64,000 nucleotides of DNA from Cloeon dipterum (GCF_949628265.1 NC_088788.1:26460335-26524334), one strand, 5' to 3'. Counted from the first letter of the stretch, positions 1 through 12,906 are shown. The notes: generated from the sequence alone by a model not told the origin. Numbers and translations are program-made.

Positions 1-2700
1 ACATTAATTGTACAGTAAAGGATTTCTCGTCTCTAGTTTTATGTCCCTTTTCAAGTAATCAGAGCTGAAGCAATGCTATATCATTAGGATGCTGACCTAA
101 TTAATTGAAAGGAAATACAGACGACTCTTTTATACTCAGTCAGCATTCCATGCAGCAGGCGGCCGACGCACTTGCACTGGCATTTCTCGTTTTGCTTTCA
201 TATAGCGCTCAAGAGCGGTAAGCAAAACATTCGCTCCCTGTCACAAAGAAATCCTCTTCCTTCATCCCTTCCGCTATTCACGCTGGCAAAATGTGACCGA
301 GATCAAACAACCCGAGAATCCGCGCGAGCTGTATAAGTCCTCCAGTGCGTAAAACACGGCGAGATATTAAATTGGCTAATAATGGCAGCGCTCTTTAAAG
401 GGAGGAGCGCTGGAGAGATGGAATTTTGCAACAAAAAGCACCGGAAAAATGATGCAGAAGAAATCTTTTGTCACCACAGAAAAGGGAAAGGTGTGCTTCT
501 GCCATATGAATTTAGAAACGCGTTTCTTGGTCTCGCTCTTTTTCAACATTGGTCGGAATACAGGCCAAAAATAAACTGTTCGCTTCGCGTCATCTATAGC
601 CAAACCATCGAAAATAATTTTCATTTGTTGTTACAGTAGACTTCGAATATGCAAATGAAAACTGTTGAAAGTAATTTCATGGTACGAAAACACTGCAACC
701 ACAATTTTTAGCATTTCTGTTTTGCCACATTTTGAAACTAAAATTGATTAATGCTGGCTCGCCGGACTCTGTTGCCATCAAACCGCAACACTACTAACCC
801 TTAATAACTCCAGTTTTTTTACAGTTTATGAATTCTCATTTCAAAAATAATAGACCCGGGTTTCAACATTCGTGCTAGTGCAGTGCGCGCCCGGCCGGTC
901 CTCAGACAGGGATAAAAAGAGCAAAAAAATGAAGGTAGTTTAAGTATCATTAATACATTTTTTATAATAATTTTGAAATGAGAATTCATAAACTGGGGTT
1001 TGCGAACCAAAGAGTTGGTTCACATCCCATCTTATTTAATTATAAATCTGTTCTCTCACACGGAAGCAAAAGTAATTAACTCTGTTGCTAATCTGCACCA
1101 AAGTTTGCGATCAATTCGGACCCAATCTCGTGTATAAATAATGCATTATTATGCTCCTGAATTCAGAACGTCGTTTCCTCAATACATTAGATCGCAGAAA
1201 AGCTGTAAAAGAAAGACGGTCACTCTCACCATTTCCGCATGCTCTTAAGCCAACATGTGCGAAGGATGATGCAGAATGCGGATTTCTCGAATGGTCTCTG
1301 CGCTAACAAAACGTGACATGACATTCCTTCATGGCACAAGAAACACCTACAACGAACTCGCAAAAGAACCTCAGGCGGAGACGCATATGACCACCCAAAG
1401 TGTAGCATATTTTATGAAGATTAATATTTCTGCAGTTAGCTAAGTTATTAGAACTTACAATTAGTGAAAACGTTATACCAGGACACTTCTATTGCGTTGT
1501 ATAGGGAAGAATGGTTCAATTTTCAAAATAGCAAAAATAAAAATAAAATATTGAATCAATTTTCAGCGTCTTGGTATTACCGAGCTTACGCTTTTTTAAT
1601 TATGTTAACAAATATTACTAATTGCATAATTATATTATTTACTTAAAATCTTACACTATGTATAATTGCTAGGATTGGACTACAGATAGTGCACCATTAG
1701 ATATATTGATTACTAAGCCGATCGTGGTAATAATATTGCGTGCATTTGTAATGGGAAAATCTGATATCTGATGCGTGATGCGTAATCTGTTAAGGTTGGT
1801 GCCGCGAGCTAGTGCATAATTATTATGCATACCTTCATGTAACCCGCATAGATATTGTCGGTCCGTTTGGATTTGAGAGGCAAAATCGAAATTACTCTGA
1901 CTCGCTACTTGCGCCTGAAAGTTTAAATATTCTGACTAATTTATAGCGTAGTAGCAAAATACCTTGAAGCTGAATGAAATAGAATAACAGTTCTTTTCTG
2001 GACTGGAGGCTTCTTCTCTGGCCCATTTTATTTCACTCTTTCATAATTGTAACATGCGATACCATCGGTTGTTGGCAATCAATTCCTTTCTCATTAGAGA
2101 AAATTCTGTGCTGATAGATATATAAAAGTGATTAACACACACTTTTAGGATTTGTTAAAAAATACTAAATTTTTATGCCCGCCAGTTAGCGAGGCGATGC
2201 GAACAATCGGCAGCAGCGTGAAAGTAGCTACAACCAGAGGGCCAGCGCTCTGTGTTTGACCACCGAGCGGGTTTCAAACCATGCGACAGCCTACAACCCT
2301 ATTTTCAAGGACTCGTTCAATACATATTTTCGAAAAAAATTATTTAAAAATTTTAATATCGGTTCGTTTCAAACCAAGCTCTTGTTTAAGTTCATTTCTG
2401 TTTGTTCCATACATGATTTTGTTAACATAGGTGCGTTTAATCTATACCGACATTGCTGTGTTCTTTTCGATTTCTTAGTAATTTTAAATAATTTTTGTGA
2501 GCAAAACTTACAATACATTAAATTGGCCTTACAGTGAATAGCTGTAAGCCTGAATAATTTCAACACATTTTATTTTAATTTTCGTCAATTATGGAGTCTT
2601 ATTGGGAGGCAATTTATTTCATGAACTTGAAAAAGGGATTCAGAAAAATGAGACAATAATTGCATTTGAAGATTTCGGAGAAAATAAATTAAGTGCTCAC
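1..2700. other. AT-rich stretch left of the GPCR exon
   Basis: No open frame here has coding character, a recognisable domain or convincing splice sites on either strand. By orientation it should be intron of the GPCR gene whose first exon lies at 2701-3000 on the minus strand, with later exons beyond the left edge. The only distinct structure is a 25-bp perfect inverted repeat at 822-846 and 971-995, listed separately. Confidence 0.5.
822..995. repeat. Perfect 25-bp inverted repeat, MITE-like
   Basis: The 25 bases at 822-846 (beginning CAGTTTATGAATTC) recur exactly as reverse complement at 971-995. They bound a 174-bp unit with a short GC-rich core around 857-900. Size and termini resemble a small non-autonomous DNA transposon. 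However, I see no target-site duplication next to the arms, so the family and even the mobile origin are uncertain. It is unlike a rho-independent terminator and lies in presumed GPCR intron. Confidence 0.5.
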
Positions 2701-3000
2701 CTTGACTGGAATGCAGACGATAATGAGGAGCAGGTCGGCGGAGGCGAGCGACGCGAGGAAAACGTTGGTGGCACTCTTCATGCGCTTGTACCTGAGAATG
2801 GTGAAGACGATGAGCGAATTGCCCACGACGCCGAGCACCAGGGTGAGCCCGTAGACGACCAGGGTGGGCACCAACTCGTCCCAGAAGAAGATGTTGCTCG
2901 ACTCTTCCCAGTCGTACTCGTAGTCGTCACTGTCGGTCTCGTTGCCGGTCGCGTTGGTCGACGCTGCCGACTCGTTTATCATTTTAAGCGTGGGTATCAT
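2701..3000 (-). CDS. Rhodopsin-family (class A) peptide GPCR, first coding exon only
   Basis: This exon encodes the N-terminus and first one and a half helices of a seven-transmembrane receptor at the plasma membrane. The ATG at 3000 opens an acidic extracellular tail of about 40 residues with Asn-x-Ser/Thr sites and a DSDDYEYDWEES stretch, which could carry sulfated tyrosines. TM1 follows with the GVVGNSLIVFTIL motif (conserved Asn 1.50), then the intracellular RYKRMKSATN turn and TM2 with LASLASADLLLI (Asp 2.50). The exon ends in phase 0 at a GTGAGC donor after IPVK. The rest must lie to the left or outside the window; I found no second exon in 1-2700. The pattern fits arthropod neuropeptide receptors, but the ligand class cannot be assigned from this fragment. 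Confidence 0.8.
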
Positions 3001-4715
3001 CACGCGTTATAATTGTGGATTTGCGAGCAAAATCGGCTAGATGTTAAGCTAGCCTCCGCTTCCGGCCCCCCTTGTCCGCCGCTTATCAGCAAGCGCACAC
3101 ACGTGTGTCTCTAATGCGAGCTAAATTGGCGCGCCACAGCTTCTGGTAAATTGATATTGCCTGTTGCCGGCGCCCTACTGAAGTGCCCGCGCCGGTCGAG
3201 CTGCGAAAGGCGCCCGCCAACGGCCGCCACCAACTCCAGCCCCCGACCCCGGCGCCGCGCATGACTGCCGCTGTTGAAGCTATATATTTCGCGAAGAACA
3301 CACGCTTCCAGCAAAGACGAAGGAACGCACAAAGGACCCTTTCTTGAGTGGAACGGCAGCCGGGTGCGCCATGCCGAAATGATTAAATTACTAGGTCATG
3401 CTCAGAGAACATGATTCTTTTATCGAATATCAGTGGCAATCGTAGTTTTTCCTTGTTCCAAATTCATACATATATTGCCCTCACAAATTTAATCATATTT
3501 TTGTTCAAACTCCAAATTGAAATTTAAAATTGAAAGCAGGAGGAATTAAGAATAAAAAGTTAATGAGGCAGCAATAATCCTAACTTCATTCCCTGACGCT
3601 ACCAGTCAGAAATTTCAGTATATTTTATAGGAGTATTGATACTAGAGGAATGTCAAACAACCTTGCCTTTGACAGCAAGTCTGAATTTTATTTTCACTCT
3701 GTACTTAACAGATGGCCCGATTGATTAATATTGTTGCAAAACAGGAACTTCACATTAATCTGCCTTTTCTTGGCTGGACTAATTAAAACGACAAATACCA
3801 TACATGAGCATCTTAAGTGGAACACTTGAGTGAAAAAAACAGGTTGCACGCAATTAAAACGCCATGTGCCACACTTAGCTCTGAATTAAAAGCGTTTCAA
3901 TTGTCGCAATGCATAAACATAATAAATCTGCAGCGGAAAATTACGGCACTAATATCTTTGCCATCTATGGAAATCGCTCCTTTGGTTCTGCACATTCATC
4001 TCCTTTCAGTGTCAATCAATGTCAGTAATTAGCAGGATTGTCCTTTTAAGTTTTGATTTCCTTTATTTGCATATCAATAATTTCATAGCATAAACGCTTG
4101 GAATGAGAATTAGCGATTAGAAAATTAAAAGTCAGGATCTCTGCAATGATCCTGTCTGATTCGTCAGAACAAAAGCGTCCATTGTGCAGCTAACACAAAG
4201 AGCCTTCCAATTAATGTCATTTGTATGTGCTCATAATCTTGCCTGCGATCTGACAAAGGAAATAATCAAGCCATTTTTCAGTCCACTTTTATAGAACCAA
4301 AGACAACCTGTGGCACACGGGCGGTGCTTGATTCTTGAACGTGATGGAAAAGGCACCATGATCATTAGACAATTACAATTTCCTTGGTAATACATAAATA
4401 ATTTAATCAAAGTTAGTAATGCAACAAGGCACTTCAAAATCTCTTCATCCAAGCATCCTCCCTTTCAAAAAGGGTTTAATACACTAATAAGTCTAATACC
4501 TTGTTTTCTTAGTAGGAACTTCATGACTGCTAGCAAAAGTTTGTTATTTCCAGTGTAATATTCAGAAACAAAGACTAGCCATTGTTTGAATGAACTTTTT
4601 ACAATCGGCTCAAGACTATTCAGAGCTAAATTGTCTGCAATGCGACAACTCATTCAATAAATTTTTCTGATATTGGTTACTTGCTCAGTCTAGTGATGGC
4701 TGGAGACTAATTATG
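3001..4715. other. GPCR promoter/5' region and intergenic DNA
   Basis: The first 350 bases are GC-rich (3040-3330), probably 5' leader or promoter of the minus-strand GPCR gene. The remainder to 4715 is AT-rich and includes the 3' flank of the zinc-finger locus. I see no supported gene on either strand. Confidence 0.45.
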
Positions 4716-7700
4716 CTACATAGTTAGGTGCGATTCAGCATGTTTTTGGAGCTCTTGTGTAGACTTGAAAGAGAGATCGCAATACCCACAGCTGATGTAA
4801 TTTTCCTCAGTGCTGCTTTGTTTAATAATTCCTGCTTCCTTAGAGCTGCTTTGATTCCCTTTTTCTGCTTTCTTGCACTCGTGAAAACTCATACAGGTGG
4901 CGTTCATGAACTCCCTGTTACACCTGCAAAAAATCCCAAGACGGTGATGAATTTAAGTAAAATTGATTTAAAAGTGAAAAATACATACGTTTTGCACTTG
5001 GATTTGTTCTGCGTCTTAGACTTTTTCTCCCTTTTTGGTGTGTGATGCTTCCTAACATGCTGCGCCAACAATCTTGGACCAGCAAATTCTACTTGGCAGG
5101 TATCACACCTGGAGGCAACTTGTTCTACCTTAATGTCTTTGGTCTTGTCGACACCTTTCCCGACTTGATCCTCAGTTTTCTTGACCTTCTGGTTGCCTTC
5201 ATTTGACTTTTCATCGGCTATCATCGCATTTTCACGCGTGTCCTCCAGCTCGCCGAGGTGAATGTGTTCAAGCCGATGCAGCACTAACTGCACAGAGAGG
5301 GGAAACTTCTTTTGACAAACTGAGCATTTTCTTTCCTTGCATTTTTTGCCGTGCTTGTTCCTTTCATTATTTGTGTCAAAAGGCTTGGTGCAAATGAAGC
5401 AGGCTAGTTTGCCGTGGTCCATCTGTCAACAGAATTGGAGGAAATATATTAGTTCATGCAATAATTCAAGTTGAGCCTCACAAATGAGTGCATTGCCAAA
5501 CAAAGTCATGTTACTTCGGATTTTATGTAGCCTGTGGCCATGTTTTGACATACTATAATTGTTTGTGCCGTTAATATATTCCTGATTGTATATTTTAAGC
5601 TTTTTTACTGGCCACAAAAACTCTTTAGGCGCCTTCAAAATGGCTATTTCCATTAAAAATGTATTATCTTCGCGGTTTTAATTCTGAAATCACCTTTCTT
5701 TCAATTTCATTTTATATCAAAATGTTGGTTCATTGATTATGATGACGGTCCTGATTCGTGATTTTCAACTGTACCAAGTTTGAAGATTTTTGGTCTTTAT
5801 TTGATTAACCATCGTCATATTTAGATGGTAAAAATGCGAACAATCTTGACGTTATTTTAAAGTTTCGAGACATTTCCTCTCAGAAAAATCCTAATATGAA
5901 ATTTTAAATTTACATAATTTTAATAATAAAATCGTTTATCAAAATAGAAAATGCGACGAATTACCTTATAATGCTTCAGCAGGTGTTCCTTGACTTTACA
6001 GTCAAGTTTGCAAATTGTGCAAATGCACATGTCGTTTGATTCTTCCTTGTCCCCACTCTTGAACAACCAGATGTACTCCATGGTGTGCTCACTGTTGAAG
6101 TGGTCCTCCAGTGCGTTTAGGTCAGGGAAAATGGACTTGCAGCCAACACACCAATAATTATTATGAAATTCTCGATAGTGTTTGTACAACGCTTGTTCGG
6201 TGCCCACATAGATGCACCTGACGCATTTGCTTGGATATTTAGGAAGTACGTCCTTCCCCTTGGAACTGGTGTTTTTTACTTCTTTCTCTTCAGCCTGAAA
6301 TGATAAATGAAGTAATTAAGAGGTTTCAAAATAAGTATGAATTGTGCCCTCCTATTATAGTTATTTACACAAATTTTGTGGTGAATTCATTTTCTGGTCC
6401 TCAAATATAATCATTTTATAAGATTAGTAGCTATTCAATTTATCAAGACAATTTTAACAGCATACTATAAACTCCATTAGCCTTACCTTCTTTTGCTTGC
6501 TATCAATCATTACATCCAGAGCATCCTCCTCTTCCAAGCTTCTGTTAGTGTTCCCGTTGCCATTTAGCTCATGCTGAGCTTTGTGATCAAGGTAGCTGTC
6601 CTTGCTGAAGGCAGTGTCACAGCAGTACTTCATGTCGTGCTCGGAATCAAGATGGTGTTTTAGTTGGATGAGCAGCTTGAAGGTTTTGTCACAAAATTGG
6701 CATTGCATCATTTGGAGGCTTGAGTTCATCGCTGCCCCTGAGCTAGATGGGCCTGTTGTCTGTAAATTAACAGCTGAGATGTTTAAGTTTTCTCTCTCTG
6801 GAGACATTTGGTTGAAGTTGGAGCTCTCAGGAGGCTTAACAGCCCACCCATCTTCCTGGACTTGAGGATGATGAGTCCTCATGTGTCTGAAGTATCTGTC
6901 CACATCGTCCATCTTAATCCAGGAGAAGCAGTAGACGCATTCGAGCTTCCCTTGAACCAACTGCAAGTCCTTATCGTTTATCTCCACACCGATGAGACTG
7001 GGCTCCTTAGTTTTTTTAGATAGTGATAGTCTGCTTGCCTGATGAGTAACCTTTGGAGTAGAAGTTATGGTAGAAGAGCAGGATCTTTGCATTTGCATTG
7101 ACGACGGTTCGTCTTCGTCACTTCCCATAAACTCAACCTTGATCTTCTCCAGTTTTTTCCTCATTTTACTGGGAACTTGATGAGAGTTTGATGACAAAGA
7201 GTTGGTTCTCTTCCGACTTGTAATAATTTCAATTTCATCAGGATCAACCCTCATGCTTGAATTTGTTTCTAGGAGCCTCATCTCCCTCTTGAGCTTGGAT
7301 GACTTTCGGTCTGAGACCTTCTTGATTTTGTCAGGCGCTGGTTTCTCAACAGAATGACCTTTTAGCTTGGCAAGTACAACCATTGGTTGGGTTTTCATTC
7401 GCTCCTTATCCTCTGCTGGGAGTCTTTGCTTGTTTGTGTCGCTTCTGCCATTTGAGGTTTCCATGCTCTTCGCATTGGCAGCATCCTCAGTATCTTCTAC
7501 ACCGATATCATCAATTTCGTCATCAACAATAACCACTTGATTTGTCGAAGAATTCTCTCCCACGTCCATGTCTTCCACAGAGGGTGCAAGAGGAGAAGGT
7601 GGGGCAACAGCATCTCCGCCGTCATCATCCTTATCCTTATCATCAGTTGGAGCAATGTTTCTGTCGACATCTTCAACAACCTGCGCCTCAGATCCATGTG

Positions 7701-7951
7701 GCTGAACAACAGGTGCAGGAGGAACGATGTTTCCTATTTGAGCGTTCGTCGCGTCGGCATCTTGCTCTGTTGAAGGTGGCGTCAGCAAAGCTGGCTCTCT
7801 AACCTGGATGAGCAGCTGCAAGCCGTGCATAGCATGCTTGTGAATCGCAATTTGATGCTTCTCAGAAAACGTTTTGTCGCAGAGCTCGCATATGTAATGA
7901 GCAGCTGAAGAGTTAGTTCCACTGTCACGCAAATCAATTGTTAGGGTAGCC
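4716..7951 (-). CDS. Second C2H2 module: alternative C-terminus of the ZAD gene or separate zinc-finger gene
   Basis: Four exons: 6487-7951, 5965-6294, 4989-5422 and 4716-4923, stop at 4716. They encode about 12 zinc fingers. These include CELCDKTFSEKHQIAIHKHAMH near the start, three more in the first exon (one degenerate, with adjacent cysteines), and CGYCDLSFKSTQELQKHAESH at the end. Two fingers are completed only across splice junctions (CTICKLD...KHYK|MDH and KCKT|CNREF...HEC), which strongly supports these joins. A long acidic/Ser-rich region with Lys clusters (7080-7800) lies between fingers 1 and 2. No start codon exon is visible. The first exon opens at an acceptor (TTTTCAG) in phase 2, matching the donor phase of ZAD exon 3 at 11368. 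I infer alternative 3' exons sharing the ZAD N-terminus; an undetected private first exon in the 418-bp gap after the isoform A stop is the alternative. Confidence 0.75.
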
Positions 7952-8369
7952 CTGAAAATTAAATTTTGAATGAGACACCTCAAATTTTTCATCCAATTGG
8001 TCACTTTTTCATTGAAATTCTCCTTAATAGCATTTAAAATTAAGTCGTAAGGCTATAAGGTGGCAAATAATAAAATTGCATTGTATGAAGACCTATCTCA
8101 TCCTTTATTAATTCTAGTTTTTTCATACGTAAAAATTAAATGCAAATAAATGATTAAAATGATGAAAATTCGGAAAATTCATCGCATTAATGATTCAATA
8201 TGTAGCTACAACATTCTGGAGTCTAAATGTTTTACATTTTATAATTATTTCGCACAAGACGGTCAATAAATGATTTTAACAAGCCTTTTCTAGCAAAATA
8301 TTACTTGATGCGTGATAGTTTAGTGGGAATATTGTTTAAGTTTTAAGTCTTTTAGAGCGTGACTTCAAT

Positions 8370-11210
8370 TCACGTTGCGTGTGTTTGCAGGTGCTGCACA
8401 AAGGCCATGGAGTCAGTGAACCTTTCAGTACAGAACTCGCAATTGTATCCAAAGCCACTGGATGAGTCCTGAGAGTCTTCCAACTGTGTGCTAGGAGCTT
8501 GACCAGCGGAATTCTGCTTTTTTTGCAGGAAGAGACACCTGTTCTCGTGGCCACGCAACGCCAGTGGACGTGCGAAGCTCTTCCCGCAGTGCTTGCAGCG
8601 AAGGTAGACGCGCGTGTGCACTATGCAGTGGCTTACAAGCGTTTTTCTGTCGTAGTAGATCTCAGGGCACCCGCCGCACACATAGTACACCTGGCCAGGG
8701 TGCTCAGACTCGAGGTGCTCCCTCAGTTCGTAGAAGGTGGGCGCAGTGTGGTTGCAGTAGCGGCACACTGGTTCGCGTGGCTGCTTGCGGTGCAGCTTGA
8801 ACTCTGACGGGTTCTGTGTAACAGTGATCGAATCCGGAAGACTATTTATGGGGTTGTCTTCCTGCTCATCCTCCTCCTCCACGTCCACGTCTGCCTCTAT
8901 CTCTTCCTCATCGGGCATTACGTGATGCCCCTGGGCTTCTTCAGGAGGGGGTCCGCCGTTGCCCTGCGCGATTCTGGGTTTGTCACCTCGTATGCGGTGC
9001 ATTTTCTCGTGCTCGGCGATGTATTTGGAACTCAAGTACTTGGGGCAGTAGCGGCACATCACGCGCGACACCTTCCTGCTGTAGTTGTTGGTGATGGCGT
9101 TAGCATTAACGCGCAGCAAGGAGGTGCCGGAAGCCGTGCGGTGGGCCATTTTCATGTGCCGCTTCAAGTTGTTAATATTGGAGAAGCGTCGCATGCAGAT
9201 GTGGCACTTGCATGTTGACATGCTAATCATCTGCGCGGTGCCGGCCGAACCAAGGAAGGCCAGGCTTGGCCCGCTCTCCACAGACTTGTTACTATTGGCT
9301 GTCTCAGGCGGGGCATTGTGCCCCTGCGCGGTCTGGTGGCTGCGGAAGCCTGTTCCGCTGAAGAACACCCGCAGGCAGCCCTGTTCCTGGCACCGGTATC
9401 TTGGGTCGTTGGGGTGCATGAGGCAAATGTGCTCCCACAGCTTGTCCTGCGAGTCATAGATCTTCTTGCAGTAAAGGCAAAACGGAATACTGGTGGCGTT
9501 GCTCTTCAGCTTTTGCAGCGACACCCGGTCCACCACCTTCCCGTCGTCACCTATAAGTGGCTTCTTTTCGACAGGTTCGCCATCGCTCAATTCTTGAGTG
9601 GTGGGAGACCTGTGTCTCTGTGGAGGGATCAAAGACCTCTGCGGTATTCCATGCTTGGCGTGGTTAGCGCGGTGGCGTGCCAGCGACAGATTGTTGTCGA
9701 ACTTCTTGCCGCATATATGGCAGGTGTGCACTATCAGGGCCGGGTGATCCTGTAAGGAGGGGGAGTTAGCACGGCTCATCGTGGCAGTTTGCCGGCTGGT
9801 GGGTGTGGTTCGCACGCTGGGAGAGGACACGACCGAAACTGAGGAGGAGACGTCGCTTGGGGTCCAGTTGGGACCCATCTTGGTGTGATAACCCTTGTGC
9901 CTGGACAGCGAGGTAGCGTTGTCAAATGACTTGCTGCAGATGGGGCAGCTGAAAACCTCGGCGTTTTGCTTCTCAACCGGCTGTTCCACGTAACCTGGCT
10001 TGTGTGTCTGCCGGTGAGCATTCAGCTCCTCCTGAGTGGAGAATATCTCCAGGCAGATGGAGCAGCTGGGCTTGCCATGGTTAGTTCGTAGGTGGCCGAC
10101 CAGACCGTTAACATTGCGGAAAGGCTGAGAGCATAACGAACACTGCAGGTTTTCATGCAGTGCGGGACTTGGCGAGGAGGTTGATGGCTCCGTGTTCACT
10201 ACTGGTGACTTGTCCAGGTTGCTCAAGTCAGCGTCCTTGTGCACCTGGAGAACGTGCATTCTAAGAGTGGCTTTTGACTTGCAAATTCGGAAGCACATGC
10301 CACACTCGTGTGTCACGTTACTTTCCTCAGGCTGTTCGGGTTCAGATGGTTTTGGCTTGATTGGTACGAGCCGAACTTGCGGCTGCAGCTTTGGTTGCTG
10401 TTGAGGCTGTGGCTGCTGTTGCTGCTGCTGATTATGATGTTGTTGGGGATGAGACTTCGAGAGAGCATTCTGCAACATGGTTCTGTTCGGATGGGGCTTT
10501 GAGTAGGTGTTGAACGGGGGCAGCCGGTGGTTGCGGTGCCTGTGCAGGTTGAGCCCAACAAGCGTTTCAAAGCCGCGCAAGCATATGGAGCATTTGTAAT
10601 TCGGGTGAAGTTTGTTGACCTCGTCAACCGAGTGATTTTTGTGCATATGGGCGCTCGCTGATTTCTTGCTCAAGAATAGCTTGCCGCACACAGCGCAGGG
10701 CACAGTCGGCTTGCGCAATCGGAATTTCATGCGACCGGAAGGCATTACTCGAATGGCGTTTCTCATTAGTGGTTGATTTGCAGAGGTATTGACGGGAGGA
10801 GCAGGCCTGAAAAGTTGGTTCAACTTAGAAATCGTTGCCTGAGTTTCTTAAGGGAGGAAAATTTAAAAAAATGAAGCTAACTAGTAAAATCAGGGATCTA
10901 AGTGCGAACAGCCTTACTTGAACTAAAATTCAGCGCTCCCATTTGCACAACATGACAGAAAACGGATGTGCTTGTTGCACCAATTTTCTAACATGTGTTA
11001 AAAAGAAAACCAAAGCCAGTAGCAAGCGCAATACATAGGATGAAAATGCCTAGGAATGCAATGAAATCCTTAGCTATTAGATACTTATTTTCAATGAATC
11101 CATCATAAGTATCCAAATTCTTTAGAGAAAAAAGGAAGAATCGAGTGCATTTTAGATAAATGGTAACACAATTATTACCACATTAATGGATTGATTCAAT
11201 GCATTATATA

Positions 11211-11265
<55 letters not shown>

Positions 11266-12906
11266 AAGCTGAAGCATGCTAATGAGTAGAGGGAAAACGA
11301 AGTTTATTGTCATAAACTAATCAACTCTGTCACACCAAGCTGAATTTTCAACACTTTTATAACATACCTTATTGCCTGTGAATGATCTTGGTTTGAGGTT
11401 AGGTTTCGGGATGGACCAGCCCCTTCTTGATCTTTGTGATGAGCATGGGAGATGTAAGCAGTTCCCTGCAAAATATTCTGGAAAAACACAGGATTAAGAA
11501 AACTCTGAAGCGCTCAAAACTAAAAAACCTACCAGCTGATGGTTGAGCGTTTTTACTGCTCTGATTGCATCTGGAGAACGTTGTCCATTCAGATTACTAA
11601 TGTAAAACTTGGTAGTCCTCTGGCAATCAGCCTTCAACTGACACGCTTGTTGCAACTTAAAATAGCATTTGCAGCAGATTTTGCGGGGAAGAGGATCCCC
11701 TTGGAATACCTGAAAAATAATTTTAAAAACTATTAATTAGTTTTATATTTAACTAGCAAATGGGAGGGGAAATAGTTTTTTTAGCAATCATCAAGCCAAA
11801 CAAGCCAAAGAAAAGAGAAAATTTTGATCTTGCGTAGTTCTGGTCTCAATACAATCACAATTAATGATGAGTTAACAGTGACGTCATTAGTACTAAACTT
11901 GACCCGCTAGCTTAGCATATTTAAAAACAACAGCAAATTTGTTTTATATAATACATCGTAGAAATATACGCAAATTTTAATTTTTGCACATTTCCAGTCT
12001 GTCCTCCTCCACTGGCTAGAAAATAGTCAAAATTGTGAATCACCAAAAGCATGATGATTTAAATTCTGACTTATTTTGATGGGAAGTTTTATTAAATTTC
12101 ATCCCATAAAACAACCGATATTTTTGTGAGTTTTAATAATTAAGAATAACTTTAATAATATTCAAGGTGCATAGCGTACAACCGAAAAAAATGGGAAACA
12201 TAAGAAATAAAATATGTACCAATGATTTCAGATTTCCAGAGGAAGAATGTATATATATGTGTGTATATATGTATATATATATAATACGAATATGGAATTA
12301 ACGTCATTACAGAGAAGCACTGAGAACTAGTGAACTTATAACATGAATCGGAATCATTTCTATTGGGTACAGGCCAAGCCATCAACCAGAATAAAGGATT
12401 CTAAATTAAATTTCTGCTGTCCTCAACAAGCTTTAATTGTGTTTCCAAGTTCTTTCTTTTAATTGATTCGATTTTCTTTGCATTGAGACTAAGTTAAAAT
12501 GGACAGGTCAAGATGACAAGCCAACTATTCACTGATGACCATGACATAGGTATGTAGTTATATAAAAAAAATTGTGTCGTGTCTGTTACAAAACCATGCA
12601 AAATTATCTTGCACTCGACAGATTTGTATGATTCTGATCAAATGTCTTCATTCAGTTGAATGCTCAAAATACATCACACATCAGGGCAATCCAAATGTCG
12701 GAATGTTGGGCGTGGTGAATCCATCAAAGGGATCTATGTATGTATGTAATTGTCAAGCGTCTAATGGACCCACTCACCGTGATGTTCAGAGAATCCCTGA
12801 TCATTTCCCTGATCTTTCGGTAAGCACCATCCTCGCCGAAGATCGGGATCATGATGTTGTTCTCCATCAGACAGATCCGACAGTTATTCATCAAGTCGGG
12901 CCCCAT
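8370..12906 (-). CDS. ZAD-C2H2 zinc-finger protein, long-exon form (isoform A)
   Basis: Probable sequence-specific nuclear DNA-binding transcription factor. Exon 1 (12778-12906) starts at ATG 12906 and encodes the first half of a ZAD dimerisation domain with CRIC. Exon 2 (11533-11709) supplies the second half with the ICCKC pair. Exon 3 (11368 to 11465 or 11477; two in-frame acceptors) is a short linker. Exon 4 (8370-10806) encodes about 15 C2H2 or C2HC fingers, beginning with CAVCGKLFLSKKSASAHMHKNH and ending with CEFCTERFTDSMAFVQHLQTH just before the stop. A polyglutamine/proline stretch (10390-10440) and an acidic EEDEQED tract separate finger clusters. Exon lengths sum to an uninterrupted frame of about 950 residues. 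No specific orthologue is recognised. A (TA)25 tract sits in the intron between exons 3 and 4... more precisely upstream of exon 4 at 11213-11262. Exon 3 ends in phase 2, which matters for the second module downstream. Confidence 0.85.
11213..11262. repeat. (TA)25 microsatellite
   Basis: Fifty consecutive bases of alternating TA in the intron between ZAD exons 3 and 4. No other feature is associated with it. Confidence 0.95.

Noticed and set aside
2602-3012. 136-residue plus-strand open frame, acidic and histidine-rich
   Set aside because: It is antisense to the GPCR exon, which has clear TM1/TM2 motifs and a matching donor. The frame is a shadow of its GC-rich codons.
8004-8369. Private first exon for the second zinc-finger module, for example a short ATG frame near 8146
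   Set aside because: The candidate ATG frame has no donor in the required phase 2 and the region is AT-rich with a probable poly(A) signal (8104-8109) for the upstream isoform.
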